A program made the translations under genes and the position numbers. From positions 248,001 through 312,000 of the forward strand of contig JAHJWB010000013.1 in NCBI GenBank assembly GCA_018828125.1: a stretch of DNA of 64,000 nucleotides. Direction: 5' to 3'. This stretch comes from Gammaproteobacteria bacterium (GTDB taxonomy: Bacteria > Pseudomonadota > Gammaproteobacteria > Burkholderiales > Burkholderiaceae_C). A model generated the notes under the pieces. It was not told where the DNA came from, searched no databases, and worked only from the letters and a program-made list of their open reading frames with translations. Of the stretch, positions 19,776 to 29,129 are shown one piece after another (position 1 is the stretch's first letter; every line of letters begins with the position of its first letter).

Positions 19776-20206
19776 GCCCACCTGACTGGCCTGAATAAGG
19801 CCCAACGTGTCGGGCGCGGGCAGCGCCTCAACAGGGCGGCGCGTGCCCAAGGGGCTCCCCGGGTGGTCGGCGGGCTTGTGGCACCCGAAAGCGGTGAAGG
19901 AAATGCGGTAATAAATGGTGTCTACGAGGCGTCTCCAACAACCCTCTTCGGAGACAGATTCACTGTTTGCAGATGTGGCGCGTTTTACTTTAGAAACGGG
20001 AGGGCTGCGCCGGCGAAGTGATCAAGGTCCATCACCGAAGCCGCCCGTTCCTCCCATCGGATCTTTCTCTTCTCAAAAGATATCGTCTCCTTGCCAGACA
20101 CTTCACCATCGTGGTTCCATAAAATGCCATCGACCCACGATGCGGTAAAGCCTTCGCCCCATACAGCGCCTTCACTTTAAAACTTGACTGTCCACGCAGC
20201 TTCCCC
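19776..20206. other. Gene-poor intergenic region
   Basis: 431 bases between the divergent hybrid kinase and the small Cys-motif protein. Short frames exist but none has an RBS or protein-like composition. An AT-richer stretch around 19910-19990 could hold the kinase promoter. No repeat or RNA-like structure was recognised. Confidence 0.45.
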
Positions 20207-20614
20207 ATGCCCATCGATAGTCGCTTCCCCATCCGCACCGAATGCCCGCCCGGCGCCTGTGTGTGCGACCGGGACGCACTGATGCAAGCGCCGGACGGTG
20301 ACACCCGCATCCTGCAGCTCACGCAGGTGGAGGAGAAAAAACTCCTGCAGCGGCTGGAGAACATTGCCAGCCTGAGCGACCTGCGTCGCATGCAGGACCG
20401 CATGCAGCAGCAACTGGGCATCGGGCTGACCATCGCCCCCAGCCCCAACGAGGTGCGCACCCTGCGCGGCATCACCATCCTTGTTCATGAGCAGCGCGGC
20501 CTGTGCCGCAAAACACGCCAGGCCATCCCCGCCGCCATCAAGAAGGGCATGGACCAGCGGCCCGAGATCACTTATGAGCTGCTGAACGAAGGCGGCCTGT
20601 TTTCGGATTCGTGA
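20207..20614 (+). CDS. Conserved-looking small protein with CPPGACVC motif, unknown function
   Basis: 135 residues, not recognised. The N-terminus carries a tight cysteine cluster, ECPPGACVCDRDAL (Cys 13, 18, 20), with one more Cys near residue 96. The middle is charged and helical (VEEKKLLQRLENIASLSDLRRMQDRMQQQLG) and the C-terminus basic then polar. No signal peptide or membrane helix. Composition and GC match the neighbours and the frame is cleanly used, which supports a real gene. The cysteine pattern could bind a metal or an Fe-S cluster, but this is a guess. It precedes the Kef-type antiporter by 105 bases on the same strand. Confidence 0.72.
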   Translation: MPIDSRFPIRTECPPGACVCDRDALMQAPDGDTRILQLTQVEEKKLLQRLENIASLSDLRRMQDRMQQQLGIGLTIAPSPNEVRTLRGITILVHEQRGLCRKTRQAIPAAIKKGMDQRPEITYELLNEGGLFSDS

Positions 20615-20719
20615 ACCCAGGGCGCAGTCCACGCGCTGCGCTGGAAGCCCCTTGGATGGCGCTACCATCCCTGCCGAACCCGTCGCGCTTTTCTTTGTAT
20701 TCGTCATCCCGGAGTCCCC

Positions 20720-22564
20720 ATGGCCGCTGAATCAGGCACCGAACTCGTCAAAGTCGTCGTGCTGCTGGCCGCTGGCGTCATCGCCGTTCCCCTCTTCAAA
20801 CGCCTGGGCCTGGGCTCGGTGTTGGGTTATCTGGCGGCAGGCCTCGCCATTGGTCCTTTTGGCATGGGCTTTTTCAGCGAGGCGCAGACCATCCTGCATG
20901 TGGCCGAGCTGGGCGTGGTGATGTTCCTGTTTGTGATCGGGCTGGAAATGCAGCCGTCGCGGCTGTGGAACCTGCGGCGGCAGATCTTCGGGCTGGGGTT
21001 GGCGCAGGTGCTGGTGTGCATCGCATTGCTCATGGCCACAGGGGTGCTGGCCGGGTTGTCGCCAGCGGTGGCATTTATCGCTGCGTCGGGTTTTGTGCTG
21101 TCGTCCACGGCCATCGTGATGCAGTTGCTGGACGAAAGCGGCGACAGTTCCACCCCGCGGGGCCAGCGCATCGTGTCCATCCTGCTGCTGGAAGACCTGG
21201 CCATCGTGCCACTGCTGGCCATCGTGGCGTTTCTGTCGCCCGCACCCGCAGGCCAGGCGGTGTCGCGCTGGGTGACGGTGGGCGCGGCGCTGGTGGCCGT
21301 GGTGGGGCTGATCGCCGTCAGCCGCTGGTTGCTGAACCCCATGTTCAATCTGCTGGCCCGCGCCAAAGCACGTGAGGTGATGACCGCCGCCGCACTGCTG
21401 GTGGTGCTGGGTGCGGCGTTGGCCATGCAGTGGGGCGGCCTGTCGATGGCGATGGGCGCGTTTGCGGCGGGTGTGATGTTGTCCGAATCCACCTTCCGCC
21501 ACCAACTGGAGGCCGATGTCGAGCCCTTCCGTGGCATTCTGCTGGGCCTGTTTTTCATGAGTGTGGGCATGTCGCTGGACATTCAGCTGGTGCTGCACAA
21601 CTGGCCGCTGCTGTTGGGCGGTGTGATGGCCTGCATGTTCGTCAAGGGCGTTGGCGTGTATGCGGTGGCGCGTTTGACAAAGGCAAAACACGGCGAAGCG
21701 CTGCAGCGCACCATGCTGATGGCGCAGGGCGGTGAGTTTGCATTCGTGCTGTATTCGGCCGCCGCCGCCACAGGCATCGTGGAAGCCCGCGTGAACGCCG
21801 TGCTCACCGCCGCCGTGATCTTGTCGATGGCGCTCACGCCGCTGGCGGTGTTGTCGCTGCGCTGGCTGATGCCGCCCGAGCCCGCGCAGGACATGAACGG
21901 TGTGGAGGCAGCCGATGGTCTCAAGGGCACCGTCCTCATCATCGGCTTTGGCCGGTTTGCGCAGATTGCCAGCCAGTTGCTGCTGGCGCGGGGCGTCGAC
22001 ATTGCCATCATCGAGAACGACACCGACATGATCCGCGCTGCCGCGAAGTTTGGCTTCAAGGTGTACTACGGCGACGGCACGCGGCTTGACGTGCTGCACG
22101 CCAGCGGTGCGCACCACGCCAAGTCCATTCTGGTGTGCACCAACGATGCGAAGACCACCACGCGCATTGTCGAGATGCTCAAACACGAGTGTCCGCTGAT
22201 CCCCGTGCTGGCTCGCGCGTACGACCGGCAGCACGCCATCGAGCTGTTGCGACTGGGCGTGGACTATCAGATGCGCGAGACCTTTGAATCGGCCATGGGC
22301 TTTGGCATGCAGGCGCTCGAAACGCTGGGCGTGGACGCCGACGAAGTGGCCCAGGTGGCCGAGAGCATCCGCGCACGCGATGCCGAGCGGCTGCAGCTGG
22401 AGCTGGCTGGCGACAAGGACGCTGCCCGCCAGTTCTTCCAGGGCAAGAAGTGGATTCCCACCCCGCTGACCCAGCCCCAGCGCGAGGCACGGGCGCTGAA
22501 CGAAGAAGCGGCCGATGCCATCGATCAACCCTCGCAGCCCGCAGCCACCGCGCCGCTGGCATAA
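20720..22564 (+). CDS. CPA2 family monovalent cation:proton antiporter, Kef type with RCK domain
   Basis: 614-residue inner-membrane potassium/proton exchanger. Residues about 1-385 form a series of membrane helices of the Na+/H+ exchanger fold (GLGSVLGYLAAGLAIGPFG near the N-terminus, FVLSSTAIVMQLL in the ion path). Residues about 405-530 are a TrkA-N/RCK NAD-binding domain (VLIIGFGRFAQIASQLLL, AIIENDTD, YYGDGTRLDVL). A polar tail follows. KefC/KefB-type systems are gated by glutathione adducts, but no KefF/KefG ancillary gene is adjacent, so gating by that route is not established. GGAG precedes the ATG with six-base spacing. Confidence 0.9.
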   Translation: MAAESGTELVKVVVLLAAGVIAVPLFKRLGLGSVLGYLAAGLAIGPFGMGFFSEAQTILHVAELGVVMFLFVIGLEMQPSRLWNLRRQIFGLGLAQVLVCIALLMATGVLAGLSPAVAFIAASGFVLSSTAIVMQLLDESGDSSTPRGQRIVSILLLEDLAIVPLLAIVAFLSPAPAGQAVSRWVTVGAALVAVVGLIAVSRWLLNPMFNLLARAKAREVMTAAALLVVLGAALAMQWGGLSMAMGAFAAGVMLSESTFRHQLEADVEPFRGILLGLFFMSVGMSLDIQLVLHNWPLLLGGVMACMFVKGVGVYAVARLTKAKHGEALQRTMLMAQGGEFAFVLYSAAAATGIVEARVNAVLTAAVILSMALTPLAVLSLRWLMPPEPAQDMNGVEAADGLKGTVLIIGFGRFAQIASQLLLARGVDIAIIENDTDMIRAAAKFGFKVYYGDGTRLDVLHASGAHHAKSILVCTNDAKTTTRIVEMLKHECPLIPVLARAYDRQHAIELLRLGVDYQMRETFESAMGFGMQALETLGVDADEVAQVAESIRARDAERLQLELAGDKDAARQFFQGKKWIPTPLTQPQREARALNEEAADAIDQPSQPAATAPLA

Positions 22565-22586
22565 AACCAGGCGATAAGAAGGCCGC

Positions 22587-23684
22587 ATGAGCGTTCAGGA
22601 CGATTTGTTTGGCGGTCCTCCGCCGACCTCGCCGCCTTCGCCGGCGCCTCCATCGGCGTCCGCGACCACCTCCGCCCCCGCGCCACCACCCGCGCGCAAG
22701 AAGAAAAGCACCACCGTCACTGCACAGCCGCAGGACGAAACCGTGCCGGCGCTGGCCCGCAACCTGCCCCCCACGCTGCGCCTGGGCACCTCCAGCTGGA
22801 CCTACCCCGGCTGGCAGGGCCTGGTGTGGGAAGGCGAACATTCCGACACGCAGCTGTCCAAACAAGGCCTCGCGGTGTACGCCCAGCACCCGCTGCTGCG
22901 CACGGTGAGCATTGACCGCAGTTTTTACCGCCCGTTGACCGCCAGCCAGTACGAACGCTACGCCTCGCAGGTGCCGGACGACTTTCGTTTTGTGGTGAAA
23001 GCGCCCAGCGTGGTCACCGACGCGCTGGTGCGCAGTGAAGACGGCCGGGGCCGCCAGCCCAACCCGGCGTTTTTGAGCCCCGAACTTGCGCGCAGTGAAT
23101 GTGTGGAGCCCGCGTTGGAAGGCCTGGGGCACAAGCTGGGCGCGCTGGTGTTCCAGCTCAGCCCCCTGCCCCTGGCGCAACTAGACCGCATGCCGCTGCT
23201 GCTGGAGCGGCTGCGCGCCATGCTGCTCGCCCTGCCCGCGCTGGCCCCGCTAGCGCCCGATGGCGTGATTGCCGTGGAGGTGCGCGACCCCGAATGGCTG
23301 ACGCCCGACTTTGCGGCCGTGCTGCGCGAATGCGGTGCCACCTACTGCCTGGGCCTGCACGCCAAGATGCCGCCGCTGCAGCAGCAACTGCCCCTGCTGC
23401 GCGCGCTGTGGCCCAGCCCGCTGGTCTGCCGCTGGAACCTGAACCCGGTGCATGGCCCGTATGGCTATGAAAACGCGGAGAAGTTGTATGAGCCCTACAA
23501 CCGCCTGCACCACCCCGACCTGCAAACCCGCGCGGAGCTTGCCAGCGTGATTGCAGGCATGACCCGCCGGGGACAAAACGCGTATGTGACCATCAGCAAC
23601 CACGCCGAAGGCTCAGCGCCCTTGACGGTGCGGGGCGTGGCAGAAGAAGTGTCTGCGGCACTGCAGGCTATGCCACCCGGTTGA
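22587..23684 (+). CDS. DUF72 (YecE-like) family protein
   Basis: 365 residues with a TIM-barrel-like DUF72 domain from about residue 68: LGTSSWTYPGWQGLVW, then EIDRSFYRP-like (SIDRSFYRPLTA), DDFRFVVKAPSVVT, and VFQLSPLP. The function of DUF72 is unknown. The first 60 residues are a Pro/Ala/Ser-rich low-complexity linker with a KKK patch. It starts 22 bases after the Kef-type gene with an AAGAAGG RBS, so the two may share a transcript. Confidence 0.88.
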   Translation: MSVQDDLFGGPPPTSPPSPAPPSASATTSAPAPPPARKKKSTTVTAQPQDETVPALARNLPPTLRLGTSSWTYPGWQGLVWEGEHSDTQLSKQGLAVYAQHPLLRTVSIDRSFYRPLTASQYERYASQVPDDFRFVVKAPSVVTDALVRSEDGRGRQPNPAFLSPELARSECVEPALEGLGHKLGALVFQLSPLPLAQLDRMPLLLERLRAMLLALPALAPLAPDGVIAVEVRDPEWLTPDFAAVLRECGATYCLGLHAKMPPLQQQLPLLRALWPSPLVCRWNLNPVHGPYGYENAEKLYEPYNRLHHPDLQTRAELASVIAGMTRRGQNAYVTISNHAEGSAPLTVRGVAEEVSAALQAMPPG

Positions 23685-23770
23685 ACAAACCGTGCTGCGC
23701 GGGAGCCCCTGCTTTCATTGCGCGCTTTGGCCGTCCACGCCCCAAAACCGATGGCACCGCCAATACTCAT

Positions 23771-23830
23771 GTATTGATAGCTGCTAGCGCTTATCCATCA
23801 AGCGCCAGAGGCCCTTTTGACTGATATTTT
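23771..23830. repeat. R1 palindromic repeat (d)
   Basis: TTGATAGCTGCTAGCGCTTA continuing as TCCATCAAGCGCCAGAGGCC and CTTTTGAC. It lies between the convergent DUF72 and MFS genes, where a hairpin could serve as a bidirectional terminator. Confidence 0.8.
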
Positions 23831-23856
23831 TTACAGCACACGCTCTGCGTCACAGA

Positions 23857-25059
23857 TTAGGCATGCACCAGCGCGCCGCGCTTGCCGCCCAGCGTGACCC
23901 ACGCCAAGGCAACGCCCACCAGCGCGCCCGAGGCCATGCCAATCACCATGGGCAGGGGTTTGCCGTTGGCAAACAAGCCGACCACACCCATGGCCAGGGC
24001 GCCGCTGAGCATCTGCAGCGTGCCCAGCAGGGCCGATGCGGTGCCTGCGATGGCCCCGTGTTTCTCCAGCGCCAGCACCGAGGTGGTGGGGATCACCAGC
24101 CCCATGAGACCGCTTGCCATAAAGTACAAACCGATCAGCACCCAAAGGCTGTCTCCGCCCGCCAGGTAATACAGCAGCAACGACACCATGACCGCGCCTG
24201 ATGCCGTGGCCGCCACCTTGACCACCCGCACCATGCCAAAGCGCTCGCCCAGTGTGGCGGTGAACTGGGAGGCACCGATGAATGCCGCTGCATTGACGCC
24301 AAACGCCACGCTGTACTGTGTGGGCGTCAGTCCATAGTGGTTGATGAGCACAAAAGGCGAGCCTGCCAGGTACACAAAAAACCCGGCCATGGCACAACCG
24401 CCGATAAATACCAGCCCCAGATAGTGCCAGTCGCGCAGCAGCAAGGCATAGGCGCGCAGGGCGCCGCCCAGGCTGCTTTCCACGCGCTGTGATGCAGGCC
24501 GGGTCTCCCGCAAGCTGCCATACACCAGTGCCAGACCGGCCACCGCAGCCAGCGCCACCACCCAGAAAACGCCGCGCCAGCCAGTCAGCGCAATCACACC
24601 ACTGCCCGCCAGCGGCGCCAGGATGGGCGACACGCTGAACACCAGCATCAGCAGCGACATCAGCCGCGCGGCATCGGTGCCGGTGTGCAGGTCTCGCACC
24701 ACCGCACGCGGTATCGCCATGCCTGCCGCAGCGCCCAGGCCCTGCAGAAAGCGCAGTGCGATCAGGGTCTCGATGTCCGTCGCCAGCGCGCAGCCCACGC
24801 TGGTCAGTGTGAAAAGACCCAGACCAAAGTACAGCGGCGGCTTGCGACCGACCATGTCGGAGATGGGACCATAAAACAGCTGGCCAGCCCCCAGGGCCAG
24901 AAAGAAGGCCGTCAGGCTCCACTGCACCGCCCCCACGGACGCCTGGAGATTGGCACCAATGTCCGGCAGTGCGGGCAGGTACATGTCGATGGCAAACGGC
25001 CCGATGGCCGAGAGCAGGCCCAGGATGAGGGCCATTTTGAGAAAGCGGGAGAAGTGCAT
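23857..25059 (-). CDS. Bcr/CflA family drug resistance MFS transporter
   Basis: 400-residue major facilitator with about 12 membrane helices. The opening (MALILGLLSAIGPFAIDMYLPALPDI) is the hallmark of Bcr/CflA efflux pumps. The loop-2/3 motif A appears as GPISDMVGRKPPLYFG, and motif C-like glycines follow in helix 5 (FSVSPILAPLAGSGV). Substrates (for example bicyclomycin, sulfonamide or chloramphenicol classes) cannot be inferred. It is monocistronic on the minus strand. A tetranucleotide tandem repeat lies about 95 bases before its start codon. Confidence 0.92.
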   Translation of the reverse strand: MHFSRFLKMALILGLLSAIGPFAIDMYLPALPDIGANLQASVGAVQWSLTAFFLALGAGQLFYGPISDMVGRKPPLYFGLGLFTLTSVGCALATDIETLIALRFLQGLGAAAGMAIPRAVVRDLHTGTDAARLMSLLMLVFSVSPILAPLAGSGVIALTGWRGVFWVVALAAVAGLALVYGSLRETRPASQRVESSLGGALRAYALLLRDWHYLGLVFIGGCAMAGFFVYLAGSPFVLINHYGLTPTQYSVAFGVNAAAFIGASQFTATLGERFGMVRVVKVAATASGAVMVSLLLYYLAGGDSLWVLIGLYFMASGLMGLVIPTTSVLALEKHGAIAGTASALLGTLQMLSGALAMGVVGLFANGKPLPMVIGMASGALVGVALAWVTLGGKRGALVHA

Positions 25060-25153
25060 AGCCGCCGATTGTCACCATTTCGGTGCACGATTTTCGGGTA
25101 AACCCTGTATCAACTGCTTCTCAACGCCCCCGTGTCGCTGCGTGCAGATAAAA

Positions 25154-25175
25154 AGTCAGTCAGTCAGTCAGTCAG
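25154..25175. repeat. AGTC tetranucleotide tandem repeat (about 5.5 copies)
   Basis: Perfect AGTC x5 plus AG, between the MFS gene start (25059) and the stop of the GGDEF gene (25217). Such tracts can gain or lose units by slippage. Confidence 0.9.
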
Positions 25176-25216
25176 GAAGGCGGGCGAGCGGTCCACGCGC
25201 GCGCAAGCCCACGTCG

Positions 25217-26239
25217 TCAGTCGGGGGCCAGCTCGATGCGGTTGCGGCCGCCTTGCTTGGCGCGGTACATCGCGCGGTCGGCGCGGCGCACCAGTTCTTC
25301 CGGCGCCTGGTCACGCTGCGGCACCACCACAGCCACGCCAAAGCTCACGGTCACGATGCCAAACGGCGCGCCTTCATGCGGCAAAGCCATCGCCTGGATG
25401 GCGTGATTGATCTGGTGGGCCACATCCATGGCCATCTGGGCATCCGCTGCGGGCAACAACACCACAAACTCCTCGCCCCCAAAACGCGCCACCACATCCC
25501 CCTCGCGCCGCCCCCCGCTTTGCGCCAAGGTGAGTGCCAGCGCCTGCAGGCATTTGTCACCGGCCAGGTGGCCATACTGGTCGTTGAAATGCTTGAACAC
25601 GTCCACATCCAGCATGATCAACGCGAGCGGCGCCTGCGAGCGCTGGGCACGCGCCCATTCGTGCGCCAGGGCCTGGTCAAAGTAGCGTCGGTTGGCGATG
25701 CCTGTAAGCCCGTCGGTGTTGCTGATCAGTCGCAGCTGCTCATTGGCCTGTGCCAGCGCCTGGGTGCGTTCTTCGACCAGCCCCTGCAGCTCGCGGTTGT
25801 GCTCCTGCAGCCGGTCCACGGGATACACCTCGCCCTGCCGGGCCACGCCAAAAGGGATGGAAACGCTGCTGTGCGCAATCTTCCAGTCGTCGCCCTCGTG
25901 GCGAAACACCAGCACCAGCCGCGCAGTCTCGCGCGCAAACAGCGCATCGGGAATGGGCAGGTGGATATGAAAAAACGCGGTGATGGCCACCACCTCATCG
26001 CTCAGCTCCTGAGGGAACAGGTCCACCACGTCGATGCCGATGCGGCCGGAGACCTGAGCAAAGTCCTGCAGTGTCACATCCACCCACTCGCTGCGGCTTT
26101 TGATGAGCTGGTCGCTGCTGCCCGCAAAGCCACTGAAGTTATCGCTGAACCGTGTGAGCAACCGCTCGTCCCGCGCGGCGTACATCTCGATGTACTCATC
26201 GAACAACAGGCGGATCAGTCGCTGGCGTTCCGGTGACAT
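25217..26239 (-). CDS. Diguanylate cyclase with N-terminal SnoaL-like domain
   Basis: 340 residues, starting at the ATG at 26239, which has AGGAA eight bases upstream. A frame extension to 26326 lacks an RBS. Residues about 5-130 look like a SnoaL/NTF2-like ligand-binding or dimerisation domain (DEYIEMYAARDERLLTRFSDNF, then FFHIHLPIPDA and DDWKIAHSSVS). A short coiled coil (LQEHNRELQGLVEERTQALA) leads to a GGDEF domain with GGEEF near residue 250. The preceding REGD is a good RxxD inhibitory site. It should make c-di-GMP in the cytoplasm. Divergent from a second GGDEF gene. Confidence 0.9.
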   Translation of the reverse strand: MSPERQRLIRLLFDEYIEMYAARDERLLTRFSDNFSGFAGSSDQLIKSRSEWVDVTLQDFAQVSGRIGIDVVDLFPQELSDEVVAITAFFHIHLPIPDALFARETARLVLVFRHEGDDWKIAHSSVSIPFGVARQGEVYPVDRLQEHNRELQGLVEERTQALAQANEQLRLISNTDGLTGIANRRYFDQALAHEWARAQRSQAPLALIMLDVDVFKHFNDQYGHLAGDKCLQALALTLAQSGGRREGDVVARFGGEEFVVLLPAADAQMAMDVAHQINHAIQAMALPHEGAPFGIVTVSFGVAVVVPQRDQAPEELVRRADRAMYRAKQGGRNRIELAPD

Positions 26240-26608
26240 GGGCAGGTTCCTGTGAATCAGCGGGAGGGGTGGTGCACGCCTGCAACGCAGGGTGCGGCCG
26301 GGCGCTCCGATGAATGTAGCACTCAAAGACGCTCCTGTGCGGGTCTCGTGTGGTTTCGCTACCTACTGCCGCCCCCTTCTTCGGGACAAAAAGGCCGCAT
26401 GACCATGCCGAGGAAAGCGAAATGGCCCCGCTTGGAGGCACTACGCAATCGACAGCGTCGCCCCAAGGTGCGCAGCGACCCCACGCTATGTGCGCTGCCA
26501 GACAGAAAGACCCTGCTCGTCCGGTCAGACTGCGTCACAAGTAAGGACATTGTTCTGATCACGGTACGTTTGTCCCACCTCTCACAGTGGCACCGAAAGG
26601 ACCGACGT
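26240..26608. other. Intergenic region between divergent GGDEF genes
   Basis: 369 bases. An open frame in phase with the downstream GGDEF gene runs across it, but its sequence is unlike any domain and the only good RBS is at 26596-26601. Promoters for both genes should be here. No operator, repeat or structured RNA was recognised. Confidence 0.45.
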
Positions 26609-27499
26609 ATGGGTATGAAACAGCGACAGTTCCTCTTCGGCAAGACGCTCACCACGACGTGGCCCAGTGCGACACAACTTCAGCACTGGAACCAGGTTCT
26701 GAGAAACCTGCGTACGCGGCTGATCAACCGGGAACTGTCGATCGGCCCCCAGCAGGATCAGGAGATGCAGTTCTCCCAGTCCAAGCCAGGGCCGGACTTC
26801 AGCGTGAGCGAATGTGTGGCGGCACTGGATGAAATGCACATGGCACTGCAACGCGAAACTGCGCAGCGGCAAGAACTGGAACGCGCATTTCAAACCTCCC
26901 AAACCGCGCTGGTTCATGCCGAAGCTGACCTGAACCACGTTCGAGGCGGAGAGCGCCGTGCGCGACACCTGGCTCTGCACGACGAACTCACCTCCCTGCC
27001 CAACCGGCGCCACCTGCTGGAACAGCTGAGCGAAACACTGGCGCGCCGTGAGCCCGACAGCCCCGGGCTCTCGGTGTTGTACCTCGACCTCGACGCCTTC
27101 AAGGCCGTGAACGACACCTATGGCCACGGCGTGGGCGACAAGGTGCTGCGCATTACCGCGGCACGGCTGCGCGGCGCGGTGCGCCAGGGCGACACCGTGG
27201 TGCGCCTGGGCGGTGATGAATTTGTATGCCTGCTGCAGGATGTGGCAGACGAGGTGCCGTTGCGCCAGCTGTGCAACAAGCTGCTGGACGTCGTGTCAAC
27301 ACCCATGAAAATTGGCGTGTTGCAACTGCTGGTACGCCCCAGCATTGGCATTGCGATCTGCCCACAGCATGGCATCACCGCCGACGAATTGCTGGCTTGC
27401 GCCGATGCGGCCATGTACGCCGCCAAACGGGATGGCTGCGGGTTTGCGTTTCACAGCGCTGCCAACGCCCCCGATCTGCAAAATAACGGGCTTGTTTAA
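26609..27499 (+). CDS. GGDEF diguanylate cyclase with N-terminal helical region
   Basis: 296 residues from the ATG at 26609 (AAAGGA about eight bases before). The first 130 residues are polar, with a coiled coil (EMHMALQRETAQRQELERAF) and no membrane helix, so the protein is soluble. The GGDEF domain begins at DELTSLPNRRHLLEQL, with RLGGDEF near residue 200 and RQGD before it as an intact RxxD inhibitory site. The tail AMYAAKRDGCGFAFH ends the domain. It lies near two other GGDEF proteins, a BON lipoprotein and Crp-like regulators. Confidence 0.9.
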   Translation: MGMKQRQFLFGKTLTTTWPSATQLQHWNQVLRNLRTRLINRELSIGPQQDQEMQFSQSKPGPDFSVSECVAALDEMHMALQRETAQRQELERAFQTSQTALVHAEADLNHVRGGERRARHLALHDELTSLPNRRHLLEQLSETLARREPDSPGLSVLYLDLDAFKAVNDTYGHGVGDKVLRITAARLRGAVRQGDTVVRLGGDEFVCLLQDVADEVPLRQLCNKLLDVVSTPMKIGVLQLLVRPSIGIAICPQHGITADELLACADAAMYAAKRDGCGFAFHSAANAPDLQNNGLV

Positions 27500-27607
27500 A
27501 AGTTACAGGCAAATGCGTGCGGTTACGTACAGATGATTTCTGCACAACGTGGAACAGTGCATACAACGGTCGGTCCTTTGCCGAACCGCTCTCTGAGGAC
27601 CTGCTTC

Positions 27608-28072
27608 ATGACGCATCACCACACTCCTCCCCCATTTCCCCGCGTCACATCTGGCGTACTGGCCATTGCTTTCCTCGCTTCACTGCTATTGCTGCAAAGC
27701 TGCAAGCGCGCCGACGGGATGACCACCTGGACACCGAACAGCCCGACACCCGTGGCGTTTCTGGAGGACAGCGTGCTGACTTCGCGGGTCAAGGCTGCGC
27801 TGCTGTTGTCGCCGGTGGTGCGCAGCATCAACATCGGTGTGGAGTCACACCAGGGTGTTGTGTTGCTCAGCGGCATGGTGGCAGACCCCACCCAGCGGGA
27901 TCTGGCCATGTTTGTAGCTCTGAACGTGCCCGGCGTGACCAAGGTGGACAGCTTCATGTTTTCTACCGGAATCGCCCCGGCACCCAGCAGTGCAAGCCGC
28001 AACAACAACGACAGCAGCCCCAGCGCTGAATCGCCCGCCCCCCCAGCTGCTGCAGCACCAGCGCGAGCGTGA
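27608..28072 (+). CDS. BON domain lipoprotein
   Basis: 154 residues. The N-terminus has a membrane-spanning signal (GVLAIAFLASLLLLQSC) ending in a plausible lipobox LQSC, so lipid attachment to the cysteine near residue 32 is likely. Residues about 52-115 form one BON domain (LTSRVKAALLLSPVVRSINIGVES, GVVLLSGMV, VPGVTKVDS), as in OsmY-type periplasmic stress proteins that bind membranes. The C-terminus is a low-complexity Asn/Ser/Pro/Ala tail. An ATG 25 codons upstream is less likely because it would spoil the signal. Confidence 0.85.
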   Translation: MTHHHTPPPFPRVTSGVLAIAFLASLLLLQSCKRADGMTTWTPNSPTPVAFLEDSVLTSRVKAALLLSPVVRSINIGVESHQGVVLLSGMVADPTQRDLAMFVALNVPGVTKVDSFMFSTGIAPAPSSASRNNNDSSPSAESPAPPAAAAPARA

Positions 28073-28277
28073 CCGCGCGCCCCAACGTTTGCCAGCCGCC
28101 TCGGATGAACCGGCGGCTACGGAGCCTTCAACGTCAGCGGGCACGAACAACGCACATGTCATGGCGCCCGCATCAACCCTTCGTCGGTGGATGCGGCTGA
28201 CCTATGGCGTTCTGGGAATCGGCAGCATCCAGGATGAACTGCAGATCAAACAGTAGTCCGTGCAGGACGATTGAGGC

Positions 28278-28982
28278 TCAGGCACGGGCTTTCATCAAGC
28301 GGTTGTGGATTTCTTTGTCGGCGACATAACAACTGCAGGCCTGTTCCTCCAAGGCGGCGCGGTTAAGCACCGTCAACTCGCCGCGGTGGTAGGCAATCAG
28401 GCCGGTGTCCTGAAAATGGCTGGCCGCTTCGGTCACGCCCACCCGGCGCACACCCAGCATCAGCGCCATGAACTCCTGGGTGACATGAAAGCTCTCGGTG
28501 CGCGACCGGTCTTCACTCATCAACAACCAGCGTGCCAGGCGTGGGGCGATGGCGTGATAGCGCTGGCAGGCAGAAGCCAGGGTCTGCTGGTGCAAGCGCG
28601 CCAGCAAGCAGGCCTGCACCAGCTTTTGCAATGCGGGGATCGCCTCAATCTGCGCACGCAACTGCGCCGCACCAATGCGCCAGCTAGAGCCTGCCCCCTG
28701 CACCAGAGCACGCCAGGGCGTGGCGGCCGTCCCCAGAATCAACTCGGACCCGAGCATGGATTCGACGCCCACCATGCCCACTTCCAGCGGCGGATGGCTG
28801 TCCACGTCGATCACCAGCGACAAAAAACCCACGTTCGGGAAGTGCGCGTAGGCCAAGGGTTCACCACGCACGCTCAGCTCGGCGGAAAGTACCAGATCAA
28901 AGGGCTCGCAATGGTCCAACAACTGGCTGCGGTCCGCGGGCGAGAGTTGGTGGATGATTTGGTTTTCAGGTCGGAGCATCAA
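28278..28982 (-). CDS. Crp/Fnr family transcriptional regulator
   Basis: 234 residues. A cyclic-nucleotide-binding-type beta-roll covers about 1-125 (LAYAHFPNVGFLSLVI, VGMVGVESMLGSEL), and a C-terminal winged helix covers about 145-220 with recognition-helix sequence ALMLGVRRVGVTEAASHFQ. No Fnr cysteine set and no clear cAMP-contact arginine are seen, so the ligand is unknown. A second Crp-like gene of the same subtype lies 147 bases upstream on the same strand. Confidence 0.88.
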   Translation of the reverse strand: MMLRPENQIIHQLSPADRSQLLDHCEPFDLVLSAELSVRGEPLAYAHFPNVGFLSLVIDVDSHPPLEVGMVGVESMLGSELILGTAATPWRALVQGAGSSWRIGAAQLRAQIEAIPALQKLVQACLLARLHQQTLASACQRYHAIAPRLARWLLMSEDRSRTESFHVTQEFMALMLGVRRVGVTEAASHFQDTGLIAYHRGELTVLNRAALEEQACSCYVADKEIHNRLMKARA

Positions 28983-29129
28983 GAGGCTTCACTGGTCAAC
29001 CAGCACCACTCAAAGAAGTGGCGTCATGGCGACTGCACCGGCGTCAGGCCAGCACACGTCTGCGATCAGTGTGGGCGCACAACAGCACCCTGACTGTGTG
29101 CCACCGCACACAGTCGCCAACAGGCGCGG

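Noticed and set aside
20732-22588. Long minus-strand frame opposite the Kef-type antiporter
   Set aside because: His/Gln-rich shadow. The plus strand codes a normal 614-residue transporter with an RBS.
26252-26608. N-terminal extension of the plus-strand GGDEF protein
   Set aside because: In frame, but without RBS or domain features. A good RBS marks the ATG at 26609.
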